A DNA stretch of 64,000 nucleotides from Pocillopora verrucosa. Taxonomy: Eukaryota; Cnidaria; Anthozoa; Scleractinia; Pocilloporidae. Every line of letters starts with the position of its first letter. The first letter of the stretch is position 1. The position numbers and the translations under genes were made by a program. The DNA is taken from contig NC_089318.1 of assembly GCF_036669915.1 (NCBI RefSeq), positions 12,206,071 through 12,270,070 on the forward strand, written 5' to 3'. The notes under the pieces are model-generated. The model saw only the letters and a list, made by a program, of their open reading frames with translations, searched no databases and was not told the DNA's origin. Shown here piece after piece: positions 34,808 to 49,800 of the stretch.

Positions 34808-37800
34808 GTGAACCCTTATGTTATTTTCGATCTACCATTACCCACTGGCAGGTAGAGTAGACATCATTTGATTTGGAATTATACGTTCATACTTTACAGT
34901 AGGAACTACTCGGCAAAAAGCCTATTCACTCTTGAAAATAACGCGAGGAATAGAAGAGAAAAATTCTTAAGAAGCTTAATTTAATATTTTATCACTTTTT
35001 TGCGGGTTATATTGCCAAGTTCCTAGTTTTCCCTAAGCATCATCGACGTGAGAATTTTTAGAGATCAACTGCACGTTCCATTTTGACTTTCCTTGAATCA
35101 CTTCTCGTCGGTTTTTTAGAAGATAGTTTGTACCACTGCTTTCCCTTGTCAGAAGTTATGATGTTCTTCACAAACGTATGCATTGGCATTTTTGTTTCTT
35201 CCATTATGATTTTTCAGATAATTGTCGTATTCCAATTGATGTAATCTTTAACATTGTTCTTCTGGACCTACCTTGGGAGCCAAATTTAGCAGATACAGAG
35301 TCGGATGAACACGAGGAGTTGATCGTACAGTTTACAAACCAGGTCTGCTCCTTTTATGATCTTTTACTGAGGGTAGTAAGTCAAGTGGTTGATAACGCTT
35401 TATAGGATGCTCTTATCCACCATCGGTTCAAATTACCGATATCGTAAACCGTAACATTGAACGAGAAAATAAAAAGTTGTTGTGTTACTTCATGAAGACC
35501 TCACGTAGTATGTGCTTACGTTCTCTGAGATGAAAAGGAGTCATGGCACAGTAAACTTGGGCAAGGATCAACCTTAGTCCGTAATGTCTGAAGCACAAAT
35601 ATTTCCGTCCTGAGAAAGAACACCTGTTACGTAAACTGACTTGAAAAAGCGATTGTGCATTAACGTAACTGCCTTTAAATAAAAGAGGTCTGCGAAATTA
35701 GGTGCTCTATGAGAAACATACAAAAAATGTTTAGCTTGCGAAGAAAAACGATAACAAACTTAACAAAAACACTAACGAGGAGGTATGAAAAAATTAAGGC
35801 AGAAATACTGAAGTAAAAAAGATTACAGAAAAATGATTGTAGTAAGTGCTTTGGATCTTACATATTTCATTATGCATTATCCACATAAAAGAAGAACTCT
35901 CTTTAGAATCTTAACAGTCTTTTTGCAAAAATCAAATAGTCTAAGCTCCAATTTACATTGTCGTGAAGATATTATGCAAAGTTAAGGTCATTTTAAGGAT
36001 GACTGTGATAAAATGACAGATCAAATTTTCTTCATTAGATGACTAACTTGAATAACTCCGTCGGGGGAAATATTCTAGAAGCTAACGTGTCTAGCTTCAG
36101 GTAAGCTTTATTGGTCATAAGTAATTTATGCCACATCTTGATGCTTTGCATGACGTTAGTTGCCATCTTCAAGACTGAAATAAGCTACTCAACTGTCATT
36201 ACTTTGGGAGCACTTCAATGTCGCAAGATATCAGTTCTTCTTGTCAAATTCATATCTTTAAAAGAAAACTCTCCTTTCCAGGAGCTTTTTAGATATCTAA
36301 GAAATTCACGTTTATTTCAGTTTATAAGCTAAACAGACATGCTTTTTACTTGGCAGTCAACTGCGTGGTGGCAATGTAACGGCGAAAATGACCTTCAATT
36401 TCTACAGAAGCGAATGGCAAACCCTTTTACAATTACAGGAAACTTTCGAAAATGGAACTCTGTTAAATTCAAGAATAGAAATTCTCAGTTGCTCTGCCAC
36501 GGATGAATGTAAGTCACAAGACGTTTCAAAAGCTGCCTTAGCCACCACTGATCACGTTGACCTAAATAGGCCTCGATTGATTGCAGGGCAGTCGGTTGTT
36601 GGTTGATGGTCGATCGATAAGTGAGCAATACTCGAAAAAGACGTCGGGTAACTCGTTATCGCAGGAGGTGATTATGGTTCCCCCCCCTCCGAAAATCGAC
36701 AAAAATTTTGACCGACTATCGGTCGACATATCGAATGATAAATCGTTTTAGGGTACTTATACTTATGTTGAAAATACTTTATTTTCCTAAATCTATTTTT
36801 TTTATTGTGGCGACTTGCAACTCGCCACAATTAGCTACTCCCTTGAGAGGCAACTCAGCAGAAAATAACATTTAGTGCTCGCATTTTGACCGTCAGTAGG
36901 TTTTTCAATGTTCCCTTTTCCCTGGTGAGCGGCCTTTTCTAATAATCCTCCCGTCCAGAAGCCTTTCGAACATTTACTTAGTTCCTCCTTGTTGGGAGTT
37001 TATTGGAGTGTTTGGGTTCAGTGGACTGAAGTAGATGGTAAATTATGACCTCCGCCGTTTAACAAACAAAAATATTTTAACGTGTTTTCAGTGTTTGAAA
37101 GGTTTTCCCAAGGGAAAAATATTCAGTAAACCTCGTTCGCAATAGATATGTAAAATTTCTCGTCGAGTAAAGACTAAGGCGTTTTTCTTTGAACAGATTT
37201 CTGTACAGTTCCAACGATTACTTCAGGAAGGGGAGGAGCAGAATTCCTTCGAATTTATTTTAACCACCTTCCGTATTACTCCGCTGGACTTCTCTATGGC
37301 TATACAGCAATTGGTCGCAAATTGGGCGGCTTCTCATGGAAATCTACAACACAATATAAATCTATTCAACAAGTTCTGTATGTGGACCTCGGTTCACTTG
37401 AGCCCCTCACAAACTACAGTATTCGCATCTTTCCGCTCAGCTTTCTCGGCTACAGACTTGGAACTAAAGTAGAAGTTTTCCAAACTAAAGAGTCAGGTAA
37501 GAACTCTAAATTTTCTTAGATAGTTTTATTCTTGCTCGAAACCTCTCTCTTTTCTCTTCCATAGATAGTCTGTTTTATTTGATGCGTCACCTTATTTCCC
37601 AAAAGAATGGTGCGGCTGGTCAGGATAATACAGGGCTTAATGCTCAGATGAGGCTAGGGAGATAAAGTTTTTTTGTTAACACAGGAAGGTCTCGTTTACA
37701 GCTACGTACTGGCACGCATCGACTACAATTCCCTTTTGGAATTTTTGTGTTCGCAGCTATTATGTGCATCATTCTAAGGATCACTCCTTTGGTGAGGAAT

Positions 37801-40800
37801 GGACATGTCAACATTGTAGTACAACAAGACAGTGTCACATTTGCATAAAATTGTTCAAGACTTTCCACTGACGAATACCATTGTCATAGATTGACAGAGG
37901 GCCTACTCTGTAGATAGATAATGGTGATTTAAGTGAGTGGAGTGCAATTTGATCTGAAATCATATGCGTGATTTTAAAATGATTTCAAACCACGATTAGG
38001 ACTTCAGACTAAAATTGTTCGACGCGAAGTTCAATCACCACCTCATTACATCCATTTCGAAATTGCAAAATTCAGTCGCTAAGATAGAGGAATTTTGTTG
38101 ATCCAGTAGTAAGCTGGTTTATAGGAAGAAGCGACAGTTCCTTGTCATTTTCCTGCAATTTGATTGGTTTCTTTTAGCAAGCCTTGGTCTGACTGGTTGT
38201 TGTATTTTAGTAGAGCTGCTTCATTGGCTGGGAAAAAGATGCAAGTTAGAGAAAAAAATTGGTGCGATTCGTGAATAAATCGCGTCAATGAGAGCCAATC
38301 AGATTGCATGGATCACCAGTGTTTTCAAAATGGATGTAATAAATATAGTAAAAAGAGTTCAGGAGTCTACCGTATCAGTGATTTTTGTCATCGTTCATCG
38401 TTCTCTGTGCAGTGATATTTTTGGAACTGAAGCTTTGGAAAAGCAGTTAAGAATAAAAATCAGCAAAAATCAGTTCGAATGATGTTTGATGACTCGGTAA
38501 TCATTTCCAAATTCTGAAAATTCAGAGGTCAGATTCCTATGAGTTCTTTAGATACTAAGAATGCGTGTAAAAATTTCGTCGTGTGATGATCTCGTTTATT
38601 TTATTATCTATGTAACTATGAGAATCACTAGTCCTTGCTTCTCCATGGCCGGGTTGTTCAAAGCTGGGTTGGGATAACCCAGGCTTATTGTGAAATCTGA
38701 TTTCAGATCTGAAGGCTTCAACAAAAAATTTAGTATGATTCTTTTTGTCTAAAAATTTGATTATGGGATGCTCTAAAAAGAATAGAGAAAATATTCCCCA
38801 AAAGCTTTTTAAACAAATTTATAAACAAATCAAAATTAAAATTTAACCTCGGGTTAGCGCTAACCGGCCTTTGAACAACTAGGCTAAGAACTGCATGGCC
38901 TATCCCAGTTATTGCTGACTCATCGTTTCATTTCACAGTTCCAAATGTGGGCCCGAACATAACCAGGGCCTTCAACACAAGCTCAACCAGTCTATTTGTG
39001 TCTTGGATTAACAGTATCCCACCCGAAAGCTATGTTGGTGTATTGACTGGTTACCGAGTAATTTGGTCTGAGCAACCGGGTTCCAAAAATAAAAGATTGC
39101 GTGATCTTGGACTTGATGCAGTTAACTTTACCATAACAGGGTTGAAGGCATATGGATTGTATAAAGTTCAGGTAGCTGGGAGGACGAATGGCGGATCAGG
39201 AACTTCAAACGATCGATACGTGAGAACAGATGAAGACGGTGAGCAATTTTGTTAATTCCAAGTCAATGACTGAAGTGCTTTTGGTATTTGAAACTTATTC
39301 AAATTCGCTTAAAATCGTGTAATGATGGCCAGTTCTTGCCAAATTAACTAAGTTCATCTTTTACTAAATTACCATTTTTACTTTTGTATCCATTCTATTC
39401 TATCAACGTCTTATTTTTTAATTATTATGTGAAATTGTTATTTTTCAGACAGGTTGTGGCTTTCGCACACAGAGTAGTCAAATCATTTTTTTTCTTCAAC
39501 AGAAAACTTCTCTCTGGGTAGTTTTACATAGATTTCATATAAATGGTTGGTTTAATGAGAAACAGAGAAGCGTGAACATGCATAAAGTATGTTACAGGCT
39601 CAGTTTTTACAGCTTTCGTTTCACTCATTTGTTGCTAGCAAAGCTTTGAAATCTTGAGTCACTTGTGTTCCTCAAATTGACAGGTGTGGCACATGACACG
39701 CGTGTCACATACTGGGCCTTGAGATCAGTTTTGAAGCAGATTTCACATGTTTTATAGTACCATCAGCGGGGCCTGATGATCTGACTGTCACCGTAATAAA
39801 CAGCACATCCCTATTGGTGGAGTGGAAGAATGTTGATGTGTGCTGCAGAAATGGTGTCACTAGAGGATATCACGTGTTACTCACAGACCATGATCAGCAA
39901 AAGATCGTCGCAAATTTGACGCTATTTGAAACTGTTTTCTCAATTGGATTCCACGATTTACTTCCTTATTATGCGTATAAAGTGTCAGTGAAAGCCTTAA
40001 ACGTGAAGGGGGTTGGTCCCGCTTCCACAAATGTATCTCTGACTGGTGAAGGAGGTAAGAAAGTTTTGTAACCAATTGCTTGAGGAAGAGCAGCCTAATA
40101 ATATAAGAGTCAGCAATCGAGTAGGAGGTGTGCAAGGATCATGAAACAATTCAAATCAGAGGACTATTGAAATTAAGAATCACTTAATGAAGAATTTCGT
40201 CGCTAACTCTGCCTGTTCATTTTTAGTTTATTTCTACTCTTTTCATTTCCTTCCTTTTTTTAAGGCATTTCGCTTTTTTTCTTTTTTCATGTTTAGCGCC
40301 TGTTCAGCCTCCAGATGTCACACTGGAATTAAGCTCTGCCACCTCCATTTCGATTCAGTGGACGTTCAACAATTCTGTCAGAAATGTCTTGGGTGTATTG
40401 TTAGGCTTTAAGGTTCGCTACAGAGCTGAAGGTGATAACTTTGGTTTGGTGCAAACAATTAAGGCCCAAGAATCGTCCCTGACTTTGGATAGCCTTTCAC
40501 CTTATACTACTTATAACATAAAAGTGGGTGCATTTACGAAGGCTGGTGAGACAAAAAGCAACGCTCTGATCGCTCGCACTCTAGAAGACGGTAGGTCATT
40601 CAGTTATTCTGTGGAGAACCGTTGCATGAAATCATCAATTGATCTCTGCGACTTAGTTACTCGTTAAGATGATTAAATTTGCACTTAAATGATGAATCAG
40701 TTGTCTAGCCAGTGTGTTTACCCTCTTGTTTTCGTCGTCTCCGATGAATTCAAGGATTGCTTAACTAGTAATATGAATGAATGTGATTCATATTTTCAAA

Positions 40801-43800
40801 GCCCAGAAAGACTTTTAACTTTTTTACCTTTGTGCAACTAATTTTGAGAATGGTGAACTTTGGTCCTCTTATAACAAAGGACTTTTGCCCTCTCCAGTTG
40901 TTTCGGGCGTCGGCGTTGTGATTTTAATGACACCTTTTCCATAACTACTTGTAAATCAACCCCTCCTAACCCGTATTTTGTCAACCGCTACCAATGAATT
41001 TTCTTCTGTGACCATTCTCTCTTTCGATTTAGTACCAGGAGCTCCACCTGTAAATGTGTCGGCAACCAATTCAAGTACGCTTGCGATAAAAATTCATTGG
41101 GGACCAATTGGAGTTGAATTGCGCAACGGTATCATCCTGGGTTACCGTATCGTGGTTGGGATGTTGAACTCAACTTTACAGCATACCTTTACAGCTTCAT
41201 CAAACCAAACAGAGCTGCTTATCAAAAACTTAGAAAAAGGGAGAACTTACCGAATCTCAGTAGCAGGGTTTACTTCGGTTGGAAATGGACCACAAAGTGC
41301 GCTGGTCTTTATCAAAACTGACGAAGAGGGTATTCATCTTTGTATTTCCATCTTGCTCTCAATAATTTTTTGACGTTCCAATTACTTTCTGCATAACCAA
41401 AAAGCATCGTATAAAATGTAGACGTGATTGCCTCTCCGGCTGGACCAATAATATATTGGCTGGACCAAGATAATGCTGTCAACCGCCCTCCTTTTTGAAG
41501 GAATAGCGCAATAGAAAAGCTAAAGGATTTCCGACTAAAGGTACTCATTTTATTTTTATGTTTCTTTCAAGATATCGACGAGTGTAGTTCCAATCCTGCA
41601 TCCTGTCCATATGGAGAAACTTGTGTAAATGGCGAGGGATCCTTCTTCTGTCTGAATACAACGAATGACAGAGGTGTTGTTGCGCTGACTTCAGGAAAAT
41701 ATGCTTTTTTAAGGAAAAGGATAAGTTAACTGCCATTTGAAACGACTGGGACGTATTGAGCTTTCTCAAAAAGCATTCTAAATTTAAATCATTTTGTTCT
41801 CTTGTTGACATATTTGCCATTTCTTGTCATTTGCGATGTCATCTTGGATTCAATCCTTATTTAACCTTTTTCATCGGAAATGAGATGGAAAACATCAAAT
41901 ATACTGTCTTTATAAGTGTCACCACTCTGAAAGACTAGAGCTTTTAGTATTGGTCAGAAATTTTCTGACCAACTAAGTTATAAGTTTTTTTAATACTTCC
42001 TTTTGATATCTTCTTTACAATTTTAGGTGGGTTTTCTTTGTGAAATATCACTCTATTCTGGTGCCTTTGGCTCGATAAGCCCTTATTGTAAAGTGACATA
42101 AAGTTCCCCCTATCTTAATATTGATTGAGTTAATTCATTGTTAATTCATTAACCTTAATTCATTGTATAGTAAAGTTCGAATATAACGTGCGCTTTCATC
42201 GGTTGAAAGTGCTCTATAAGTATACAAAGCATTGAGCTGACCTAAAGCTATCACTCTATATGCCAAATTGTATTATGTCCGACCTTTTCCGGGACTTTTC
42301 TCTAGCCTTTTTTCGTTAATTGAAAGTGAAATTTCGGAAAAAGCGAGCTGGCAAGTAGAAACAAAAGAACCAAACAATAGTCTGTAAAGATGCCAAGCGC
42401 CGTAATTTATATTGTTATTTTAAAGTGAGCAGAGACGAAAATCCTCAGAGAGAAGACGAAGTGTACAGTCAGAGTTTTGAAGGTTTTCACGCTCAGTTAG
42501 ATTGCAAGGTTACGTACGGTAGTAAAAATCAAACACAGCTAACATTACCTTTCTTTTTTGTCTTTTGGTGTTGTTGTTGTTTTAGATGGTTCCTCATGTG
42601 TCTTTGGATCTCACGTCAAAATACTGAACATAGACAAGAATGTAAACACCACAACAAAGTTGACAAAATTAACCCGAACCCTGTTCAACACAGAAGTAAA
42701 CACCAATTGCAGCTTGTTGAGCTTTCAGTGGAGAGTTTCTAATGTGACCTCTCTGCCATTTAGTGTTGGAACAACGTACTCTATTAAAATTGGTTTGGGT
42801 GCTGAATTAGACGATTTCTCTTCACTCGGCGTTGGAATATATTTGGTCGAGTTCATTGCTCATTCTCAAGAGTTTTATTTCCTTGATTATGGCTTCATAG
42901 AAGTCCTCCCTTCTACACCCGTTGCATTCATTGCTGGCGGACCAGAAGTATCGAGGGAACACAACTCCAACATAACGCTGGATGGGTCTCCATCTCGTGA
43001 TTTGGATATTGGTAAAGGATCATATGAAGGCTTGACATTTGAGTGGTCGTGTAAGAGAGAAGAAGAAACGTTCCATGATGAATCTGATAGTTCTAACCGA
43101 ACAGTTATCGGGAGAGATGCCGCCAGTAGAGGATGTTTTGGCAATGAAGAGCAAAAACTGAAAGATACTGGTAGAATAGTTTTTTTGGACACCAGCTCAA
43201 TGCAGATAAACAAATATTATGATATCAAGTTAACAGTCAAGAAGAGAGATCTCAGTGGGACCTTTGTGCAGCGAGTCGAGATTGTCGATGGAACTCCTCT
43301 TTATGCTGAAATAGAGTAAGCGGTACTTAAGTTATTGTTTCCTGTATCGATCGTTTTTGTACAGTGTACGTTAAAATGCCCTTGTTAAATGGTCTGAAAA
43401 CGCTAAGAATTATTTTTTCCATAACAAGAGATACTGTCGTATAGCATCGTGGGTCTCTTCATTGCGAGTCAGCTGAGTGTCTACGATATATTTCGTTCTT
43501 GGAGGGTAACGTTTGCCACATGTCCATGTTCACGGATATGACAATGAGGTTATTTTTTCACCGCACGATGAGGAAAGTATGAATTTTAAAACAATAACTT
43601 TCACAAATTATCAAACAAAACTTCTGTTCATAATTGAGTTAGAACTACTACCACAGTTGAAACTTAATTTTTTTGCTTTGATGTTGCGCAAACAAAGAAA
43701 AGGCAAAAAGGGTTCTTGAAACTAAATATTAACAATAACTTTCACAAATTATCGAACAAAACTTCTGCTTATAATCAAGTTATAACTACTACCACAGTTG

Positions 43801-46800
43801 AAACTTGATTTTTTTGCTTTGATGTTGCACACACACACAAAAAAGCAAGTGTCGCAAGCAAAAGGGAACCTTATTATGCTCTTAACACTAGCCAGAACTT
43901 ATTTTAAAGACCGAACCATTCATAAAGAGATTGTTTATCAACACTCTCAGACCAACTCAGTCACGTTCAAAACTTCTTTAATTATTCTGAGAAATGAATT
44001 TGATCAAAATTTGGGAAATTTTCTCAAGTCTACTCAGGTTTGAATTGATATCTGGCCAGTCGCTTTCGAATTATGAGAATGACCCATATTATCGGCCTAT
44101 AACATCTTGGATTTCAGGAGACTAACTTTTTTCATATTCATTTTGCAGTTGTCTTATGAATTGTGGATTGGAGGTAATACCAAATATCAAAGCTACCTTT
44201 GTGGCAAACTGCACAAATTCTCCTTGTTACACAAAAAATGCTCTGTTGAGCTATCATTGGAGATTATTCCAAGAGACCAATGAGGCATGGTCAGAACTTC
44301 ACCAAATGCAAGAAATCAGAGGAACTAGAGCGAATTCGAATTTTTTCACTATCAATCCCGATACAATTATTCCAGGCAGAAAGTATCGTCTGACCATCGA
44401 TGTAGAAAATATGAATGATGATTCCTCCAAAGGCTTTTCTGCGTGGCTTTTTGAAAGCAGCACCATTCCTTTTGGTGGGTCTTGCACGGCAAGCAAATTA
44501 TCTGGAGTTGCTATTCAAACCGTCTTCACTCTTAAATGTGCTAACTGGAACGATCCAAACACACCTCTTCTTTATGAATTTCTGCTACCCCTGGCAGAAG
44601 GACTTAGTGCCATTTTGTCTTATAGTTATTCCACTGCTACAGAGATAATGCTACCTCCCGGTGAATTCGTGAAAAACTATTCCTTAACAATCGACGTGGT
44701 AGTTGCAAGCTCCATTGGTTCTAGTTCTAGTACTTCTTTAACGATGCAGGTGAGCCGTGAATTTGATTGGAGGCAAGTATAGACACAAGTATGGTTTTTG
44801 ATAAACGTTTACAGTTATGAAAACCTACTGGGTATTGGGGAAAACTCTGTCATATCACCCAAACTTTCTGCTGAAAGATACTCCCTTATATTCTCTTTTC
44901 AACTTTCAGGTTTTTCCTTGGCCTATGATGAGTACCAAAAACGCGTCAGGCGAAATACTCCATCTTTTGGAAAAGCACTTCGTCGTCCATAGTAGTAGAG
45001 GAGACGTTACACGGGCTACCCAGATGGCCATTGCTGTTTTAAAATCCTTAGAGCTACAGAAAGACGAAGTTATCAATATAGAAGAGAGACGCCAGGTAGC
45101 GAGTTGGTGACAAGTTTAGTAAAGAAAGTTTAGGAAAACAGAAACGGGTATTCTTTGTTTCACAGTGATATTGCTGTTGATAAGAACAAAGGCATAACAG
45201 CAAAATTACTTGAATGAAAGTTAAAGATTGCTTTCGTTCTCAAACTTTCTTACTGTTTGTACTCGTCTAGATAGATACGTATGCCTTTTCGTTCGAGACT
45301 TGATTACGTGATAAGATACCTTTTTCACCATTCTCCATTACTAGATGATGGAAATGCATTCGAGCATTAAAGTGCCAGTCATGGAATAATAAGAATAGTT
45401 TGCTAGATGCATCATTAACAAAAGATACTGTCGCTAAATTTAGGAAAAACGCAGTGATGTTCATTAAAAGGTGGATAAAATTTAACTAGGTAATCTTCAG
45501 CCGAAAGACTCCAAAATAGCCGGGCTAAAATTACCGGTGCACTCTTTCTATTGGTCGAGTTAAAAAGGTAATGCTCAGAAGGCATGAGTATAGAAAAAGC
45601 GGTCGTGGGTCAAAATAATATGCTTGTCGAACTAAAAGGGTCTCAGAATAAATAAATTAATTGGCTATCTCTTTGGACACAATATACTGAAGGTAATAAC
45701 TGGTTCCTCTGTGCTGCTTATCAGGTATTTCCTATTTGTTAAATCCACTTGGTATGATGTGTGCACTTGGTATGAATAAAGTTCTTATTTTCTAGATCAA
45801 AAGCCTCATCGTAAAGACCTTGAGCAAGATAGATATCGGAGACCTGAGGAAGCTCATTCAACTCTCTTCTGTTATTTCTCTTACGATGAATGATCCAGCA
45901 GAGATCACAGCGGATACTATGGTTAGTCTTTCATCTTAGTCCTATTTTCACGATTGTATTGTTGATGCAATGTTTTCCATTCTTCCATGTTGCCCCTTCG
46001 CAGCTTTAGCTGACAATTCATTCATATGCCACCCATATTGTACTAAGGGCCTTAAAAATGTACTGAACATTATAATGTCCTGAGTTTTAGAGATAACTCA
46101 TTTCCTAAAGATAGAAAAGCTGCCTTACATTCCAATTTCTTTCGACCGGCTAGAATTGATGATCACGTCAAATAAGAGAGGAGACGTTACGAAACAGAAT
46201 TCCCTTCTGCAGACAGTGTTATAGGCACCTGGTTTATCTGAAACAATGCTCCAAGAAACCTGCGTGTTATTTGAATTTTTCTATGTGAGGAGCGAGTTGA
46301 CACTGCATGGAACATGAGTCGGAGATATGTGAAAATAGTTTAATTGCTATTTGAGAAGGCTTAAGTAAGCCTCTATGTGCTTGCTTGACTTTCGTTTTTA
46401 GGCAGTCACGGCAAGAGACAGTCCATTTTAACAGCATGATAACAGAGTTAATGCACATTATGAAAACAACAAGGTTTGCAGCACACAGCTGTCAAATGAT
46501 CTCTCTTGGGTACGCCCTAAATCCTAAACACAAGCCTTTCTCTCAATCGGCAGGAACTTATAATGGAGATGGTGCAGAAGATGACAAAGTTATTTGACGA
46601 TATCAGTGCTAGAGGGTATGCATTTGATATGCGTTATTCTCGAATAGCCGAGAAGAATCTAGTTTACTCAATAGGAAAACAGCTTCAAGTTTTATCTAGT
46701 GACAATGGTGCTATAGAGGGCTCTAGTTCCCAAAACATAACTGTAAGTGTTAACCAGCAGCCGTTCTTTTCTGCATAGCTTTTTAGTCTCTGGTTGTGTT

Positions 46801-49800
46801 AATGTTGCATAAATGTCTTTAAAACTTCTTCAACATGGACATGGAGCTCTTTATGCTTGCTTCTACCCTTATCCGTCTTTGTATAATCTCCCTAATAGCA
46901 CCATCGGAGAAAGATTAGAAGATTATCTGTTGTAAAACTTGATCAAGGCTTTCGGTAAAGTGGGGCAAGCGAAAAAACGGGCGTGAGAAATGGTGAATCT
47001 CTGCTAGACGTTATTTTTTTCCTTCTGACGAACAAATTTTTCTCTCGCGCTATTTTCACGATCGTCTCCTCTAATTCGGAGGGTACAGGCCATGTGTTGT
47101 GGTCTCACTAACCACAGCTGAATGAACTCTAACACTGATGAAACCATGATAATCAGGGCAAAAATCTGAATGCATAGATGATGAAACTTTCAGTCAGGGC
47201 CTATTTGAGATAAGGAGTATCTTACTAAATTTTTACCTTGAACGAGAGTAAGACTGAATGATTTATTAATTAATGGTTGTGATTTCTTCGCGATAACTTT
47301 GTTTTGACGGACAAGCAACTGGATGGACACCTGATCCGTGAACTGATCTAGCCCTCAGTAATCCTCTTGGTCAGTGAAAAGGAAACAATTTAAACATCCC
47401 TTCAAAGCACAAAAAATTGATTCTTGACGGCTCTAAAGTGGTGCTGGGACTTATTCTTTTGACATATTGTAGTCTCAGACGCCATATGGTCTGTTGGTCT
47501 AGTTGCTGGTCCTTCCCTTCGTTCGTGCGTTTTCGAAATTGAAGGGTTAGAAAGCGAACAAAAACCAAACCATTTTGGTGTGCTTGCAACTCTTCTCCTT
47601 TAGTTCTGTGAGATAAAGGTTAATTAAAACCTCCACAACCCTTCCTGTTGGCTGCAGCTTACTTAGTGTTTGTTTTTTCATTATAGACCTCTTTGGAAAT
47701 TATGCGTAGAGTGTTGCAGACTGTAATCAAGGGAAAAGTTGTCGGAGAGGACCCAAGTGTGATAAAAACGGAACTTTTGGAGGCTCTTGTCGCAAGAAGT
47801 CATCCAGAATATGTGGCAGGTTCTTTACTTACCTTGGAGACATGTTACGTTCATTTTCCTGAGTCACAAATTATGAGAGACATGCTTTCTGGCACTGGGG
47901 AGTACGTTGACTTAGAGGTATGGTTATGTTTATCATATTTGGTTTGCGATCTGAAATCTGACTCTGAAAGCAAGTAGTAGGATAAACCATTTGCAAAGCC
48001 GATTAACAAGTAGAGGAAGAGTTTTATATGACGTTGCATTCGATTCCATTCGACGCGCTCAAAAATTGAAGTGCAACTTGGGATTTTTGGGGATTTGTAT
48101 GGCTATGCTTTATGTGCGTTTTGTGGGAAATAATAGTTCGATGATGCGAAAAACTCAGGCTAAAAACATCCACGATCATTTTTTCGTCTCAGGTAATTTC
48201 GTCGAAAGTCAACTATTATAAACAGAGTACCACCTCGTCATTCATCACATCATATATTGTTGAGGTTGATTTAAGAAGAGACTCTGGCGAAGTCCTTAAT
48301 GTGCGGAACCTTACCACCGACATACAACTAGGAATAGAACTCCTCAACGGCAATGGAAGTTCACCTGAAAATGACTCTGTTCAGGAAAACAAATATTTTG
48401 TCAAGCCAGGAAACATCCAGTACCACAGAATTGAAGTGAATCGCGAACGAACCTCATACCTCATAACAATGGCGTCTACGGGAAATTTGAACGTTTTGGT
48501 GAAATATGATAGCAAGCCAACAACGGATGATTTTGATGCAAATTTCACTGTTCCAGACTATTCTTCATGCACGAGAAATTTTATTATCGATGGGGATGAT
48601 GAAGAATATAACTGCAGTCGTCATCCAAATCAACTGCTTTTGACAAATGCAGTAATGCAAAAGCCTGGAGTTTATTTTTTAGGAATCCTTTATACTCAAC
48701 ACTCCTCCCCTGGTAGCAATTCCCATCGAATGCGGAGGTCTTGTTTTAGCGCCAACAGGCAAAAACGGTCATGTATCGAGACAAAAGACCCTCCACCCCC
48801 TCTGGGTGTTTACGAGTACGCTACCATCCCAGCTTATGATCCACGCGTTGACGTGAACTACACTCTTGTCTCAGATGAACTCAGCTGTCGATTTTGGTCA
48901 CATGAAGATCAGAAATGGCTAACTGAAGGCTGTAAGGTATACTGCTAAAATTTATTTGGAAAAAGAGGCTTACGGTGTGATTTGATTTGGATTGTTACAC
49001 CGGACAATGCCGCCGGAGCAATCACGATATAGAAAAAGTAATAAACGTCAGGTGTTTGGAAAGATCTGTAATTAAGGGTACCTATGCAGGAGAGGTAAAC
49101 TATGTGCTAATCAAATCTCGCCCCAAGACCTCTTTCAGTCCAAACTTCCTTCAGGTATGGTATGGTATAGCTTTGTCAAAAACTAAATTCGGCTTGTGTC
49201 GTAGTGCAACATGGTATATTACACTATAATACAATCACATCAGTAATTCTTTTTCCTTTGCACCCCAGGTCGGACCTCAGTCCAATAAGCATCGTCTTCT
49301 TTGTCTTTGTAACCACCTTACATCGTTCGGTGGAGGCCTTCTAGTAGCACCCAATCCAATTGACATTGATACCGTTTTTAAAGAGTTCAGCCGCCTCGAC
49401 GAAAGTGGTAACTTTGGTGTCCTTCTTACGATCATTTTCGCATTTTTTTTGTATTGTATTGCCTTCATCCTCGCCAAGAGGGCGGATGGAAGAGATCTTG
49501 CTAAGGTAAGGATTCAACCGGTCGTTAGGCGTTTGATAACTTTTATAAATCATTTTGGGTCTCGTTCTCTTATTCATATCTATTTTCCTTCAGCGTGGGT
49601 CTAGGATTCTTTTGGAAACTGAAGAGTGTCTAGTCGCTCATCAGTATGAGCTCACAATCAGCACAGGTGTGTGGTCAGAAAGTGGCACCACAGCCAGAGT
49701 AACTATGGTGTTTTACGGTAGCCATGGAAGCAGTGGACCAATCACTCTGCGCGGGAACCTGTATCCTCCGCGGTTGCTGCTATCTCGTGGTAGTGTCGAC

